DNA from: Paracoccaceae bacterium
GTDB taxonomy: Bacteria; Pseudomonadota; Alphaproteobacteria; Rhodobacterales; Rhodobacteraceae
Direction of reading: 5' to 3'
Assembly: GCA_023383015.1 (NCBI GenBank)
Contig: JAHDXW010000001.1
Coordinates: 186,001 to 250,000 of the forward strand
Length of the DNA stretch: 64,000 nt
Part shown: positions 29,167 through 38,833 of the stretch, one piece after another
Layout: each line of letters begins with the position of its first letter
Position numbering within the stretch: the stretch's first letter is position 1
The notes under the pieces: generated by a model
Seen by the model: the letters and a program-made list of their open reading frames with translations, nothing else
The model's database searches: none
What the model was told of the DNA's origin: nothing
Translations under genes and position numbers: made by a program

Positions 29167-31149
29167 ATGCTGCCACGCCCCGACCTTCGCCTCGACCGCC
29201 GCCGCTTCCTCCTGTCCGGCACTGCTGCCGGGGGCCTCGTGCTGCTCCACCCCTTCTCGGCCCGCGCCGCCGCCGGCCAGGCGCATCTGCGCATCCTGTC
29301 GACGACCGACCTGCATGTGCATGTCCACGCCTACGATTACTATGCCGACCGGCCGAACCACACGATGGGGCTTGCCCGCACCGCCTCGATCATCGCCGGG
29401 ATCCGGGCCGAGGCGACCAACACGCTCACCGTCGACAACGGTGACTACCTGCAGGGCAACCCGATGGGCGACTACATCGCCTACAGCCGCGGCATGGCCG
29501 AGGGCGACCTGCACCCGGTGATCGCGGCCATGAACGCGGTCGGCTACGATGCCGGTACGCTCGGCAACCACGAGTTCAACTACGGCATGACCTTCCTCGA
29601 GCGCGTCAACGCCCGGGCCGGGTTCCCCATCGTCTGCGCCAACTTCGCCCGCAGCCTCGGGGCCTCGCCGCGGCAGGACGACCTCTACCTGCGGCCCTGG
29701 GTCATCCTCGAGCGGATGCTGACCGATGGTGCCGGTGCCACCCACCCGATCCGCATCGGCCTGATCGGCTTCGTGCCACCCCAGATCATGCAGTGGGACC
29801 GCGCCCATCTGGAAGGCAGCTTCGCCGCCCGCGACATCCTCGAGGCCGCCGCCGCCTGGGTGCCGGAACTGCGCGAGGCCGGCGCCGACCTCGTCGTGGC
29901 GCTGGCCCACACCGGCATCGCCGCCGGACCGGCCGCCGCGATGATGGAAAACGCCGCCCTCCACCTCGGCGCAATCGAGGGGATCGACGCCATTGTCGCC
30001 GGCCACAGCCACCGCGTCTGGCCGTCCGGCGATTTCGCCGGCGAGGGGCTCGACCAGGCGGCCGGCACGCTCATGGGCAAGCCTGGGGTGATGGCCGGCT
30101 TCTGGGGCTCTCACCTCGGCCTCATCGACCTGATGCTCGAACGCGACGGCGGCGTCTGGCGCATCGCCGGCCACGAATCCGCGACCCGGCCGATCTATCG
30201 GCGCAACGAGGACCGCAGCATCTCGCCCCTGGCGGAGGATTACGCCCCCGCGATCGCGGCCACCGCCGCCGTCCATGACGCCACCCTTGCCTATGTCCGG
30301 GCCGAGGTCGGCCGGACGGCGGCGCCGCTGCACTCCTACTTCGCACTGGTGGCAGACGACCCCTCGGTGCAGATCGTCAGCCTTGCCCAGATCTGGTATG
30401 TCGCGCAGATGCTCAAGGGCACGCCGCACGAGGGGCTGCCGGTCCTGTCGGCGGCCGCGCCCTTCAAGGCCGGGGGCCGCGGCGGGCCGGAGTACTACAC
30501 CGATGTTCCCGCCGGGCCGGTGGCGATCAAGAACGTGGCCGACCTCTACCTCTACCCCAACACGCTGCAGGCGGTGCGCATCACCGGCGCCCAGGTCAAG
30601 GAGTGGCTGGAGCGTTCGGCGGGCATGTTCAACCAGATCACGCCCGGAGGAACCGACCAGCCGCTGATCAACCCCGAATTCCCCTCGTTCAACTTCGACA
30701 CCATCGACGGGGTCAGCTACCGGATCGACCTCACCCGACCCGCCCGCTACGATGGCGCCGGCGCGCTTGCCAACCCCGACTCCCACCGCATCGTCAACCT
30801 GATGTGGAATGGCGCACCGGTCGACCCGGCGGCCGAGTTCGTCGTCGCCTCGAACAACTACCGCGCCTCGGGCGGCGGCAACTTCCCCGGCGCCGACGGC
30901 TCGACGGTGATCCTTGCCGCGCCCGACACCAACCGCGACGTGATCGTGCGCTACATCGTCGATCAGGGAACGATCGCGCCGGCGGCCGATGCCAACTGGT
31001 CCTTCGCGCCGGCCGGAGGGGCGACGGTGCTCTTCGACACCGGGCCGAAAGCCGAGGCCTACCTTGACGAGGTGCGCGCCCGCGGCGTGGCGATCGAGCC
31101 CGCGGGCGCGGGCGAGGGCGGGTTCGCCCGCTTCCGCATCACCCTCTGA
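29167..31149 (+). CDS. cpdB: 2',3'-cyclic-nucleotide 2'-phosphodiesterase/3'-nucleotidase
   Basis: 660 residues. A twin-arginine-type signal peptide ([14 protein letters not shown], hydrophobic core, AXA site) suggests Tat export. The metallophosphatase domain has [27 protein letters not shown] and GHSHRVWP as di-metal ligands; the C-terminal 5'-nucleotidase domain (about 340-620) carries the substrate-stacking region [14 protein letters not shown]. It degrades 2',3'-cyclic nucleotides and 3'-nucleotides to nucleosides in the periplasm. ATG 29167 follows AAGGGAG; longer starts would bury the signal peptide. Confidence 0.93.
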   Translation: MLPRPDLRLDRRRFLLSGTAAGGLVLLHPFSARAAAGQAHLRILSTTDLHVHVHAYDYYADRPNHTMGLARTASIIAGIRAEATNTLTVDNGDYLQGNPMGDYIAYSRGMAEGDLHPVIAAMNAVGYDAGTLGNHEFNYGMTFLERVNARAGFPIVCANFARSLGASPRQDDLYLRPWVILERMLTDGAGATHPIRIGLIGFVPPQIMQWDRAHLEGSFAARDILEAAAAWVPELREAGADLVVALAHTGIAAGPAAAMMENAALHLGAIEGIDAIVAGHSHRVWPSGDFAGEGLDQAAGTLMGKPGVMAGFWGSHLGLIDLMLERDGGVWRIAGHESATRPIYRRNEDRSISPLAEDYAPAIAATAAVHDATLAYVRAEVGRTAAPLHSYFALVADDPSVQIVSLAQIWYVAQMLKGTPHEGLPVLSAAAPFKAGGRGGPEYYTDVPAGPVAIKNVADLYLYPNTLQAVRITGAQVKEWLERSAGMFNQITPGGTDQPLINPEFPSFNFDTIDGVSYRIDLTRPARYDGAGALANPDSHRIVNLMWNGAPVDPAAEFVVASNNYRASGGGNFPGADGSTVILAAPDTNRDVIVRYIVDQGTIAPAADANWSFAPAGGATVLFDTGPKAEAYLDEVRARGVAIEPAGAGEGGFARFRITL

Positions 31150-31342
31150 CGCGCCCGCCGGCCGGGTTCGGCCCGGCGGCCGCGACCCTGCTCCGGCACG
31201 GTCGGGGCGGGCACCGCCCCCGCCCGCCGCCTGCGACGCCGCCGCCCCCGGCCGGACCGCCGGCGGCCGTTCCCCGTGCCCCGAAAACCCTCTAGGTTCT
31301 GCCCGCTGGACCGGCTGCGACGGGGCGGCCGGCGACTCGGGG

Positions 31343-31882
31343 ATGGGCATGCAGAAGACGGTCCGCGACTACATCCGCACCATCGTCGACTTCCCGAAGG
31401 AGGGCATCCTCTTCCGCGACGTCACCACGCTCTTTGCCGATGCCCGCGGCTTCCGCATGGCGATCGACCAGCTTCTGCATCCCTACGCCGGCATGCGGAT
31501 CGACAAGGTCGCGGGGCTCGAGGCGCGCGGCTTCATCCTTGGCGGCGCGGTCGCCCACCAGCTCTCCACGGGCTTCGTGCCGATCCGCAAGAAGGGCAAG
31601 CTGCCCGGCCGCACCATTGCCCAGGAGTATGCGCTGGAGTACGGTGAGGCGGTGATGGAGGTCCACGACGACGCCCTCGAGCCGGGGCAGAAGGTGCTTC
31701 TGGTCGACGACCTGCTGGCCACCGGCGGCACCGCCGAGGCCGGCATCAGGCTGATCGAGCGGCTTGGGGCCGAGGTCGTGGGCTGCGCCTTCGTCGTCGA
31801 CCTGCCCGACCTCGGCGGCCGCCGCCGGCTCGAGGGGCTGGGGATGGCCGTGCACACGCTCTGTGCGTTCGCGGGCCACTGA
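31343..31882 (+). CDS. apt: Adenine phosphoribosyltransferase
   Basis: 179 residues (177 if ATG 31349 is used). The PRPP-binding loop is [16 protein letters not shown]; the N-terminal [24 protein letters not shown] and the flexible loop [19 protein letters not shown] are diagnostic of APRT. It converts adenine and PRPP to AMP, the salvage step for adenine released by mtnP. Both ATGs share a weak purine-rich ribosome site, so the exact start is open. CTAGGTT at 31292-31298, 45 bases upstream, is a possible -10-like element. Confidence 0.95.
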   Translation: MGMQKTVRDYIRTIVDFPKEGILFRDVTTLFADARGFRMAIDQLLHPYAGMRIDKVAGLEARGFILGGAVAHQLSTGFVPIRKKGKLPGRTIAQEYALEYGEAVMEVHDDALEPGQKVLLVDDLLATGGTAEAGIRLIERLGAEVVGCAFVVDLPDLGGRRRLEGLGMAVHTLCAFAGH

Positions 31883-31931
31883 CGGGGCCGGCCCGCGTTT
31901 GTCGCCCCGGGGCAATGGGGGGTGCGAGGCG

Positions 31932-32303
31932 ATGTCGCCACAGGCCGGCTTCTGGATCGCCTTCGGCGCATGGGTGGTCGTGATGGTGCTCGCATGGCTG
32001 GTGCCGGCGACGACGCCGCCCGCCGATTTCGGGCTGACGCGGGGTCTGAACCGGGTCACCATCTTCCTGCAGTTCCAGCTGGCCGGCCTCCTGCTGGCGC
32101 TGGTGCTGCTCTGGCTGGCCCGCACGATGCCGCCCGGCCGGCTGCGCCTGCTCGCCCGGCTGCCCGCGCTCGTGGCGCTGGCGACGGTCGGGATCCTGTC
32201 GGCGGTGATCGGCTGGGCGGTCTTGCGAAAGCCGCCGCCCGCCGAGCCCGCGCCCGAACGCCCGGTGACGGCGCGGGCCAGTCCGGGCCTGTCCCGTGGC
32301 TAA
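31932..32303 (+). CDS. Small membrane protein of unknown function
   Basis: 123 residues with three hydrophobic segments (about 7-25, 45-63 and 75-97) and a proline-rich basic tail, so probably an inner-membrane protein. I recognise no family. The ATG is preceded by GAGG. The downstream secreted-protein gene starts 8 bases before this stop, so the two are probably translated together and may work as a pair. Confidence 0.6.
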   Translation: MSPQAGFWIAFGAWVVVMVLAWLVPATTPPADFGLTRGLNRVTIFLQFQLAGLLLALVLLWLARTMPPGRLRLLARLPALVALATVGILSAVIGWAVLRKPPPAEPAPERPVTARASPGLSRG

Positions 32304-33297
32304 GCCCCGGGCGCTTGCCTCGGCGCTCGCGCTCCTTGCCCTGACGGGTGCGGCGGCGGCGCAGGAGTGTCTCGCGGCCCCGGGGCACGACAGCTTTACC
32401 GCCACCGGCATCGTGCTTGCCGATGGCCGGGAAAGCGTGCTGTCCCTGCCGCCGGGGTGGACGCTGACCTTCGAGCCGGCGCCGGCCGGCTGGAGCATCC
32501 GCATCCGCGACCGCGGCGGCCTCGATCTGTCGGCGTTGACGTCGCCCCGGTTCGGTCCCGACCCGCGCGACCTGTTCGGCTGGCATTTCCGCAACGCCGC
32601 CAACTCCGGGCCGAATGCGGGCGACGTCAACGCCCCGCAGCTCGTGCGCGACATCAGGTTCGAGCCGGGGCTGGCGGGCACCGCGGGCATCAAGCCGTCG
32701 GACGGCAGCCTGGGGCCCGTGGGCGCGGCGGGCGCCGGGGCGGGATGGTTCCGGCTGTCGGACCTCGTCCTGACGCCGCCCGAGCCCGGCCGGCAGGCGG
32801 CGCTGCTCGGGGTCCGCGTCGATGCCTGCCTGACCTGGAGACGCGACAGCGTCGCCCCGGACCCGCTCGCCGAATGGCGCGAGCAGATGGGCGCCTGCGG
32901 GCTCGATCCTGATGCCTGGGAGCCGCGGGCCACACTGCTTCCGGCGCTGCTTGCCGGCGACGTCGATGGCGACGGCAGCCTTGACATCGTGGCCATGCTC
33001 GACGACCGGGCGAGCGGCCGGGCCGCCGTTGCCGTCTGCAGGGCCGGAACCCGGCTGACACTGATCGGCGAGGACGACCCCGCCATCCCCGCCGGCCTTC
33101 TGCCGAGGGTCGAGGCATGGCGGCTCTTGCCGCGCGACCACGGCCCGACGGGGTACGTCGGCGAGCCGCCCTGGCCGCAGGCGGATGGCGACGTCATCGC
33201 GCTGGAACGCATCGAGAAGTCGCTCGATCTTCTCTTCATGGCCGGCGGCGCATGGCGGGGTCTGAGGATCTTCAGGCTCGTCACCGACGAGCCCTGA
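32296..33297 (+). CDS. Secreted protein of unknown function with a DxDGDG motif
   Basis: 333 residues from GTG 32296, overlapping the membrane-protein gene by 8 bases. An N-terminal signal peptide (ALASALALLALTGAAAAQE) is clear. The mature part has four cysteines and one DVDGDGSLDIVA segment, which matches calcium-binding FG-GAP/dockerin-like loops; the rest resembles no family I know. Located between apt and an FAD oxidoreductase on the opposite strand. Confidence 0.6.
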   Translation: MAKPRALASALALLALTGAAAAQECLAAPGHDSFTATGIVLADGRESVLSLPPGWTLTFEPAPAGWSIRIRDRGGLDLSALTSPRFGPDPRDLFGWHFRNAANSGPNAGDVNAPQLVRDIRFEPGLAGTAGIKPSDGSLGPVGAAGAGAGWFRLSDLVLTPPEPGRQAALLGVRVDACLTWRRDSVAPDPLAEWREQMGACGLDPDAWEPRATLLPALLAGDVDGDGSLDIVAMLDDRASGRAAVAVCRAGTRLTLIGEDDPAIPAGLLPRVEAWRLLPRDHGPTGYVGEPPWPQADGDVIALERIEKSLDLLFMAGGAWRGLRIFRLVTDEP

Positions 33298-33318
33298 CAG
33301 GGCCCGCCGTCCGGGCCG

Positions 33319-34740
33319 TCAGCCCCCCGGACGCAGCACCGCGCCGGGGTTCATGATGCCGTGAGGGTCCAGCGCCGCCTTGATCGCGCGCATCGCCGAC
33401 AGCTTCACCGGGTCGCCGTAACGCTCCAGATCGTCGACCTTGAAGCGGCCGATGCCATGCTCGGCACTGATGCTGCCGCCCATGGCGTGGACGATGTCAT
33501 GCACCGTCCGCTTTATCTCGGCGCGCATGTCCTCGGGATAGTCGGAGCGCCTGCCGCCCTTCGGGGGGAAGACGTTGTAATGCAGGTTGCCGTCGCCGAG
33601 ATGGCCGAACGGGGCAAGGCGGAAGGGGCCGATGCGCGCGATCGCGGCGTCCACCTCGTCAAGGAAGGCCGGCAGCGCGCCCAGCGGCAGGGCGATGTCG
33701 TGGTTGGACACCGCGCCGACCCGCCGCGACGCCTCGGGAAGCAGTTCGCGCATCCGCCACAGCTCGGCCCGCTGCCCCTCCGACCGCGCGATCACGCCGT
33801 CGCCGGCCAGCCCCGCCGCCGCCGCCTCGGAATAAAGCTCTTCCAGGGCCGTCCCGGCATCGAGCCCCGCCGGCAGGCCAAGCTCGACCAGCACCGCCCA
33901 GTCGGGCACGGGCTCGAGCAGCCGGCGCGCCTCGGGTACCGTTTCGGCCAGCAGGCCGAAGGCCCCCCCGGCGATCAGCTCGAACGCCGACACGCAGCCC
34001 GCCGCCCGCGTCTCGGCCAGTGCCAGCAGTCCGAGCGCCGCGCCCGGGTCGGGAACGGCCAGCAGCGCCGTCCCCTCCGAGGCCGGCGGTGCCACCAGCC
34101 GCAGCGCCGCCGCGGTGATGATTCCCAGCGTTCCCTCCGAGCCGATCAGCAGGTTGCGCAGGTCGTAGCCGGTGTTGTCCTTGCGCAGGCGCTTCAGCCC
34201 GCCCAGCACCCGCCCGTCGGCCATCACCGCCTCCACGCCCAGGCAAAGGTCGCGCGCGTTGCCCCAGCGCAGCACGTTGATGCCTCCGGCGTTGGTGGCC
34301 AGGCAGCCGCCGATCCGGGCCGAGCCTTCCGAGGCAAGCGACAGCGGAAACCGCCGGCCGGCGTCCGCTGCCGCCTCGCGCACGGCGGCCAGCGTCATCC
34401 CGGCCTCGACGACGATGGTGTTCTCCGCAGCATGGACGGCGCGCACCGCGTCCATCCGTTCGAGCGACAGGATCACCGGCGCCGGCCCGTCGGGGCAGAC
34501 CTGCCCGCCCACGAGCCCCGTGCCACCCCCTCGGGGCACCACCGGAACACGCCCGGCGGCGCAATGGCCGACGATTGTCGCAACCTCGCCGGTGCAGCGC
34601 GGCAGGGCAAGCACCCCGCCGCCGCCCTGCCAGTGGCCGCGCGGCTCCTCGAGATGGCGCGGCTCGGGCGGGCGCAGCGTGCCTGCCGGAAGATGGGCGG
34701 CAAGCTCGGCGATGAAAAGGTCGTCGGCGGGGTTCAGCAC
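33319..34740 (-). CDS. FAD-binding oxidoreductase, D-lactate/2-hydroxyacid dehydrogenase type
   Basis: 473 residues: an N-terminal VAO-type FAD domain (PVVPRGGGTGLVGG, GGCLATNAGGINVLRWGNARDLCLGVEAV, GSEGTLGIIT) and a C-terminal FAD-oxidase cap with the metal/substrate motif GHLGDGNLHYNV and SISAEHGIG. This layout is shared by GlcD, D-lactate dehydrogenase and D-2-hydroxyglutarate dehydrogenase; absence of glcE/glcF neighbours argues for a stand-alone D-2-hydroxyacid dehydrogenase that feeds the electron transport chain. Exact substrate not predictable. Convergent with the secreted-protein gene, 21 bases apart. Confidence 0.88.
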   Translation of the reverse strand: MLNPADDLFIAELAAHLPAGTLRPPEPRHLEEPRGHWQGGGGVLALPRCTGEVATIVGHCAAGRVPVVPRGGGTGLVGGQVCPDGPAPVILSLERMDAVRAVHAAENTIVVEAGMTLAAVREAAADAGRRFPLSLASEGSARIGGCLATNAGGINVLRWGNARDLCLGVEAVMADGRVLGGLKRLRKDNTGYDLRNLLIGSEGTLGIITAAALRLVAPPASEGTALLAVPDPGAALGLLALAETRAAGCVSAFELIAGGAFGLLAETVPEARRLLEPVPDWAVLVELGLPAGLDAGTALEELYSEAAAAGLAGDGVIARSEGQRAELWRMRELLPEASRRVGAVSNHDIALPLGALPAFLDEVDAAIARIGPFRLAPFGHLGDGNLHYNVFPPKGGRRSDYPEDMRAEIKRTVHDIVHAMGGSISAEHGIGRFKVDDLERYGDPVKLSAMRAIKAALDPHGIMNPGAVLRPGG

Positions 34741-34824
34741 GGCGGGGGCCCTCCCGCTCGACGATCAAGCACGATCGCCGGGGGGCTGCAAGCCCGCCGC
34801 CCGCGGCGCGCGCCTCCCGCTCGG

Positions 34825-35409
34825 CTAGCCGGCCTCGGTGCGCCCCCGCCGGTCGGCCCGAAGGTTGGCGTAAAGCACATGGTTGCGCCAGCGGCCGTTG
34901 ATCTGCAGGTAGCTCTGCGCCACCCCCTCGTACTTGAAGCCGCAGCGCTCCAGCACCCCGCGCGAGGCCATGTTCTCGGGCAGGCAGGCGGCCTCGACGC
35001 GCGACAGGTCGGCCGCGGTGAAGGCGTGATGGACGATGCCGGCGATCGCCTCCCGCATGTAGCCCTGACGGGCGAAGGGCTGGCCGATCCAGTAGCCGAG
35101 CGTTCCCGCCTGCGCCGGTCCGCGGCGGATGTTGTCCAGCGTGATCGCGCCCAGCAGCGTGTCGTCGGCGCGCCGCACCAGGAAAAGGGGCAGTGCCGTT
35201 CCCTGCGCCTCGGCCCGCGCCGACCAGGTCACGCGGTGGGTGAAGGCGCGGCGGCTCAGGTGGTCGTCCGACCAGCTCGGCTCCCATGGGATCAGGAAGG
35301 CGGCCGAATCGCGCCGCAGCGCCGCCCATGCGCGGAAGTCGCCGTGCTGGGGCACACGGAGCGACATCCGCTCGGTCTCGATCCGCACCCGGCGGCGCAG
35401 GCCGAACAT
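34825..35409 (-). CDS. RimJ-like GNAT acetyltransferase
   Basis: 194 residues. The segments FLVRRADDTLLGAITLDNIRR, GTLGYWIGQPFARQGYMREA (acetyl-CoA loop) and VEAACLPENMASRGVLERCGF are those of RimJ/RimL ribosomal-protein N-acetyltransferases. Its ATG overlaps the stop of the M16 peptidase gene, so it belongs to the thrC-M16-GNAT chain. The true target protein is unknown. Confidence 0.87.
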   Translation of the reverse strand: MFGLRRRVRIETERMSLRVPQHGDFRAWAALRRDSAAFLIPWEPSWSDDHLSRRAFTHRVTWSARAEAQGTALPLFLVRRADDTLLGAITLDNIRRGPAQAGTLGYWIGQPFARQGYMREAIAGIVHHAFTAADLSRVEAACLPENMASRGVLERCGFKYEGVAQSYLQINGRWRNHVLYANLRADRRGRTEAG

Positions 35410-36677
35410 CAGTCGGCCAGCCTCCCGAGAAGCTGGTCAAGCGCCGGCGCCCCGTCGATCGGCCCGGTGATCGCCATCGCCGCCAGCCGCCGGCCGGCAA
35501 GCCGGGAGGCATAGGCACGCACCCCCGCGGTGGTGACGGCGTCGATCTTCGCCACCGTGTCCTCCACCGGCGGCACCTCTCCCCAGATCGCGACCATCCG
35601 TGCCAGACGCTCGACGCGGCTCGACGGCCCCTCGAGGCCCATCAGCACGCCCGCCCGCAACTGCGCCCGGGCGCGGGCGACCTCGGCGTCGGTGATGTCG
35701 CCGGCAGCGCGGCGGAACTCGTCCACCGTCAGCGCCGCAAGCGCGCCGATGTCCTCCGCGCCGGTGCCGGCGTAGACGGTCAGCAGCCCGCTGTCATCGT
35801 AGGAATGCGCCTGGGCGTAGATCGCATAGCACAGCCCGCGCTCCTCGCGCAGCTTCTGGAACAGCCGTGACGACATGCCCCCGCCCATGGCGGTGGCGAA
35901 TGCCTGCGCGGTGAAGAAGTCGGGGTCGCGGTGGGCCGGCGCCTCGAAGGCAAGGGTCACATGCACCTGCTCGAGGTCGCGCGCCTCGCGCCGCTCGCCG
36001 CTGGCGAAGGTCGCGGGTACCGCCGGCGCGACGGGCCGCGGCGCGAGCCCGCCGAACAGCGCCGAGGCCTGCGCCACGATCCGGTCGTGATCCACCGCCC
36101 CCGCCGCGGCCAGGATCATCCGCCCGGGCGCGTATTGCTCGGCCACAAAGCCGCGCAGGTCGGCCGCGCCGAAGCCCTGCACCCGCCCGGGCGGACCCAG
36201 GATCGACCGGCCGATCGGCTGGTCGGGATATGCGGCCTCCTGCAGCCAGTCGAAGACGATGTCGTCGGGGGTGTCGAGCGTCTGGCCGATCTCCTGCAGG
36301 ATGACGTGGCGCTCGGTCTCGATGTCGGCGGCGGCGAACAGCGGGTTCAGCACGATGTCGGCGACAACGTCCAGCGCCAGCGGCACGTCGGCGGCCAGCA
36401 CCCGGGCGTAGTAGGCCGTCATCTCGCGGCTGGTGTAGGCGTTGATGTAGCCGCCGACATCCTCGATCGCCTCGGCGATCCGCGCGGCGCTGCGGGTCGG
36501 CGTGCCCTTGAAGGCCATGTGCTCCAGGAAATGGGCGATGCCGTTCTGCTCGGCCCGCTCGTGCCGGCCGCCGGCCGTCACCCACAGCCCGACGGCGGCC
36601 GAATGCAGCCCTGCCATCGCGTCGGTGACGATGCGCATCCCGTTGTCCAGCGTGGTCAGCCGCGTGGCGCCGGTCAT
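35409..36677 (-). CDS. M16-family zinc peptidase (mitochondrial processing peptidase-like)
   Basis: 422 residues. The inverted zinc motif HFLEH (in NGIAHFLEHMAFKGT) and the downstream glutamate region ERHVILQEI are intact, so it should be catalytically active, unlike the inactive partner subunits of the family. The C-terminal half is the second M16 domain (YSYDDSGLL, RARAQLRAGVLMGLEG). Related to PqqL/YmxG and to the beta subunit of the mitochondrial processing peptidase. ATG overlaps the thrC stop (ATGA) and its own stop overlaps the GNAT start. Confidence 0.93.
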   Translation of the reverse strand: MTGATRLTTLDNGMRIVTDAMAGLHSAAVGLWVTAGGRHERAEQNGIAHFLEHMAFKGTPTRSAARIAEAIEDVGGYINAYTSREMTAYYARVLAADVPLALDVVADIVLNPLFAAADIETERHVILQEIGQTLDTPDDIVFDWLQEAAYPDQPIGRSILGPPGRVQGFGAADLRGFVAEQYAPGRMILAAAGAVDHDRIVAQASALFGGLAPRPVAPAVPATFASGERREARDLEQVHVTLAFEAPAHRDPDFFTAQAFATAMGGGMSSRLFQKLREERGLCYAIYAQAHSYDDSGLLTVYAGTGAEDIGALAALTVDEFRRAAGDITDAEVARARAQLRAGVLMGLEGPSSRVERLARMVAIWGEVPPVEDTVAKIDAVTTAGVRAYASRLAGRRLAAMAITGPIDGAPALDQLLGRLAD

Positions 36678-38062
36678 CGTGCGATTCTCCCGCGGATCAG
36701 CGCCTTCAGCGCGCCGAGATCGTCGTCCAGCACGCTCACCCGCTCGGGCCGCTCGAACAGGTCGGCCATGCGTGGCGGCAGCGCCGGCCGCACGCCGGTG
36801 GCGGCGGCGACCGCATCGGGAAACTTGGCAGGATGGGCGGTGGCAAGGGTGACCATCGGCTCGCTGCCCTGCGCCTCACCGGCCACCTTCACCCCGACCG
36901 CCGAGTGCGGGCACAGAAGCTCGCCGGTGGCCGCATGGGTGGCCGCGATCGTGGCCGACGTCTCCGCCTCCGACGCGCGGCCTGAGGCATAGACCGACCG
37001 CAGCGCGGCCAGCGCCGGCTCCGGCACCTTGAAGCGTCCGGTCGCCTTCAGCGCCGCCATCATCGCCGCCACCGCCGCCGCGTCGCGCCCCGTCGCATCG
37101 TGCAGCGCACGCTCGAAGTTGGACGACACCTGGATGTCCATCGAGGGGCTGATCGAGGGGCGCACGGGCTCGGTCGCATAGACGCCGCCGGTCAGGCAGC
37201 GGTGCAGGATGTCGTTCTGGTTGGTGGCGACGACCAGCCGCGCCACCGGCAGACCCATGGCGCGGGCGACGGCGCCGGCATAGATGTCGCCGAAGTTGCC
37301 CGTCGGCACGGTGAAGCTGACCGCCCGGTGCGGCGCGCCCAGTGCCACCGCCGCCGCGAAGTAGTACACCGTCTGCACCAGAACGCGCGCCCAGTTGATC
37401 GAGTTGACGGCCGCCAGCCCGACCTCGTCGCGGAAGGCGAGATCGTTGAACAGATCCTTCACCCGTGCCTGGCAGGCGTCGAAATCGCCGCGCAGCGCGA
37501 TGGCATGCACGTTCGCCTCGACGGGGGTCGTCATCTGCCGGCGCTGCACCTCTGACACCCGCCCTTCGGGAAACAGGATGAAAACATCGGCCGCCGGCAG
37601 CCCGCGGAACGCCTCGATCGCCGCCGAGCCGGTGTCGCCCGAGGTCGCGCCCACGATCGTCACCCGCCGGCCGGCGCGGGCCAGCGCCCGGTTCATCAGC
37701 CGGCCGATGACCTGCATCGCGAAATCCTTGAAGGCGAGTGTCGGGCCGTGGAACAGCTCGAGCAGGAAATGCCCGGGGCCGATCTGCACAAGTGGCGCGC
37801 GGGCGGGGTGGCCGAACCCCGCATGCGCGGCCGCCAGATCGCCGGCCAGCGCCGCCCGGTCGAACTCTCCGCCGAGGAAGGGCGACAGCACCCGCAGCGC
37901 GACCTCCTCGTAGGGAAGTCCCGCCAGCGCCGCGATCGTCTCCCGCGCAAGCACCGGCACCCGCTCGGGCACGTAAAGCCCGCCGTCGCGGGCCAGCCCG
38001 GCCAGCATCGCCTCCTCGAACCCCAGGACCGGGGCCTGCCCCCGGGTGGACACATAGCGCAC
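36674..38062 (-). CDS. thrC: Threonine synthase
   Basis: 462 residues, fold type II PLP enzyme converting O-phosphohomoserine to threonine. It has RYVSTRGQAPVLGFEEAMLAG at the start, PLP lysine in FHGPTLAFKDFAMQ, GATSGDTGSAAIEAFRG, FPEGRVSEVQRRQM and the phosphate loop PTGNFGDIYAG. The start is GTG 38062, with GAGGGG 7 bases upstream. It sits 11 bases after SURF1 and is coupled by an ATGA overlap to the M16 peptidase gene. Confidence 0.96.
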   Translation of the reverse strand: MRYVSTRGQAPVLGFEEAMLAGLARDGGLYVPERVPVLARETIAALAGLPYEEVALRVLSPFLGGEFDRAALAGDLAAAHAGFGHPARAPLVQIGPGHFLLELFHGPTLAFKDFAMQVIGRLMNRALARAGRRVTIVGATSGDTGSAAIEAFRGLPAADVFILFPEGRVSEVQRRQMTTPVEANVHAIALRGDFDACQARVKDLFNDLAFRDEVGLAAVNSINWARVLVQTVYYFAAAVALGAPHRAVSFTVPTGNFGDIYAGAVARAMGLPVARLVVATNQNDILHRCLTGGVYATEPVRPSISPSMDIQVSSNFERALHDATGRDAAAVAAMMAALKATGRFKVPEPALAALRSVYASGRASEAETSATIAATHAATGELLCPHSAVGVKVAGEAQGSEPMVTLATAHPAKFPDAVAAATGVRPALPPRMADLFERPERVSVLDDDLGALKALIRGRIAR

Positions 38063-38073
38063 GGGCTGTCCCC

Positions 38074-38751
38074 TCACACCGGCCGGCGCGTGATACGCCA
38101 GACGAGAAACGCTGTCATCCCCGCCCAGACCGCGGCCAGCAGGAACCAGGTGACGGCGTAGCCAAGATGGTCGTTGGGGATGCCCGCGGCATCCACCGGC
38201 TGCGGCCACGCGAAATCCGCCGCGGCGCCGCTGCCCGAGCGCTGGACCAGCATCACCGGCTCGGTCGCCAGCACTTCGGCCATGGCCGTGACATCGCGCG
38301 CGAACCAGATGCCGCGCGCGAAATCCGGTGGTGGCGTGTAGCTGTCGGTGTCTTCGGGCCAGTGCAGGTTGCCCGTCACCCCGGCCGGGCCGTCCGGCCG
38401 CGGCCCCTGCCGCAGCGGCTCGGGGATGAAGCCGCGGTCGACCAGGATGCGCCGACCGTCGTCGGTCTCGAACGCCGCGACCACGCGGAAGCCCGCCCCT
38501 CCCCGCCGGTGGCTGGCCAGCACGTCGATATCCTCGCCGGTGAAGCGCCCGGCGACGCGCACGGCGAGGTACTGGTCGCGGGCAGGGCCCGGGGCTGCAG
38601 GCAGCGCCACCGGCGCGTCGGCGATCCGCGCCTCGATGGCGGCGAGGATGCCCTCCTTCCACGCCAGCCGCTGCAGTTGCCAGATGCCCAGAGCCGCAAG
38701 AAGCGCGCAGCCGACAAGGCCCATCACCAGGGGAAAGACCAGACGCCGCAT
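38074..38751 (-). CDS. SURF1-family cytochrome oxidase assembly protein
   Basis: 225 residues with one N-terminal and one C-terminal membrane helix flanking a periplasmic domain (LGIWQLQRLAWKEG, GRFTGEDIDVL, ILVDRGFIP, NDHLGYAVTWF), the SURF1 pattern. SURF1 proteins help deliver heme a to oxidase subunit I. ATG 38751 is preceded by GAGGAGG; a TTG five codons earlier has no site. Follows ctaE in the oxidase cluster. Confidence 0.92.
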   Translation of the reverse strand: MRRLVFPLVMGLVGCALLAALGIWQLQRLAWKEGILAAIEARIADAPVALPAAPGPARDQYLAVRVAGRFTGEDIDVLASHRRGGAGFRVVAAFETDDGRRILVDRGFIPEPLRQGPRPDGPAGVTGNLHWPEDTDSYTPPPDFARGIWFARDVTAMAEVLATEPVMLVQRSGSGAAADFAWPQPVDAAGIPNDHLGYAVTWFLLAAVWAGMTAFLVWRITRRPV

Positions 38752-38833
38752 CGCCTGCCTCCTCAAGTGACGGCGCGCGCCCGCCGGGGCGCGCGCCGCC
38801 GCCCTGATGCCGCGCCCCGGCGGGGCGAGGGGG

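Noticed and set aside
31161..31177. GC hairpin after cpdB as an intrinsic terminator
   Set aside because: The six-pair stem has no T tract, and similar stems arise often by chance at this GC content.
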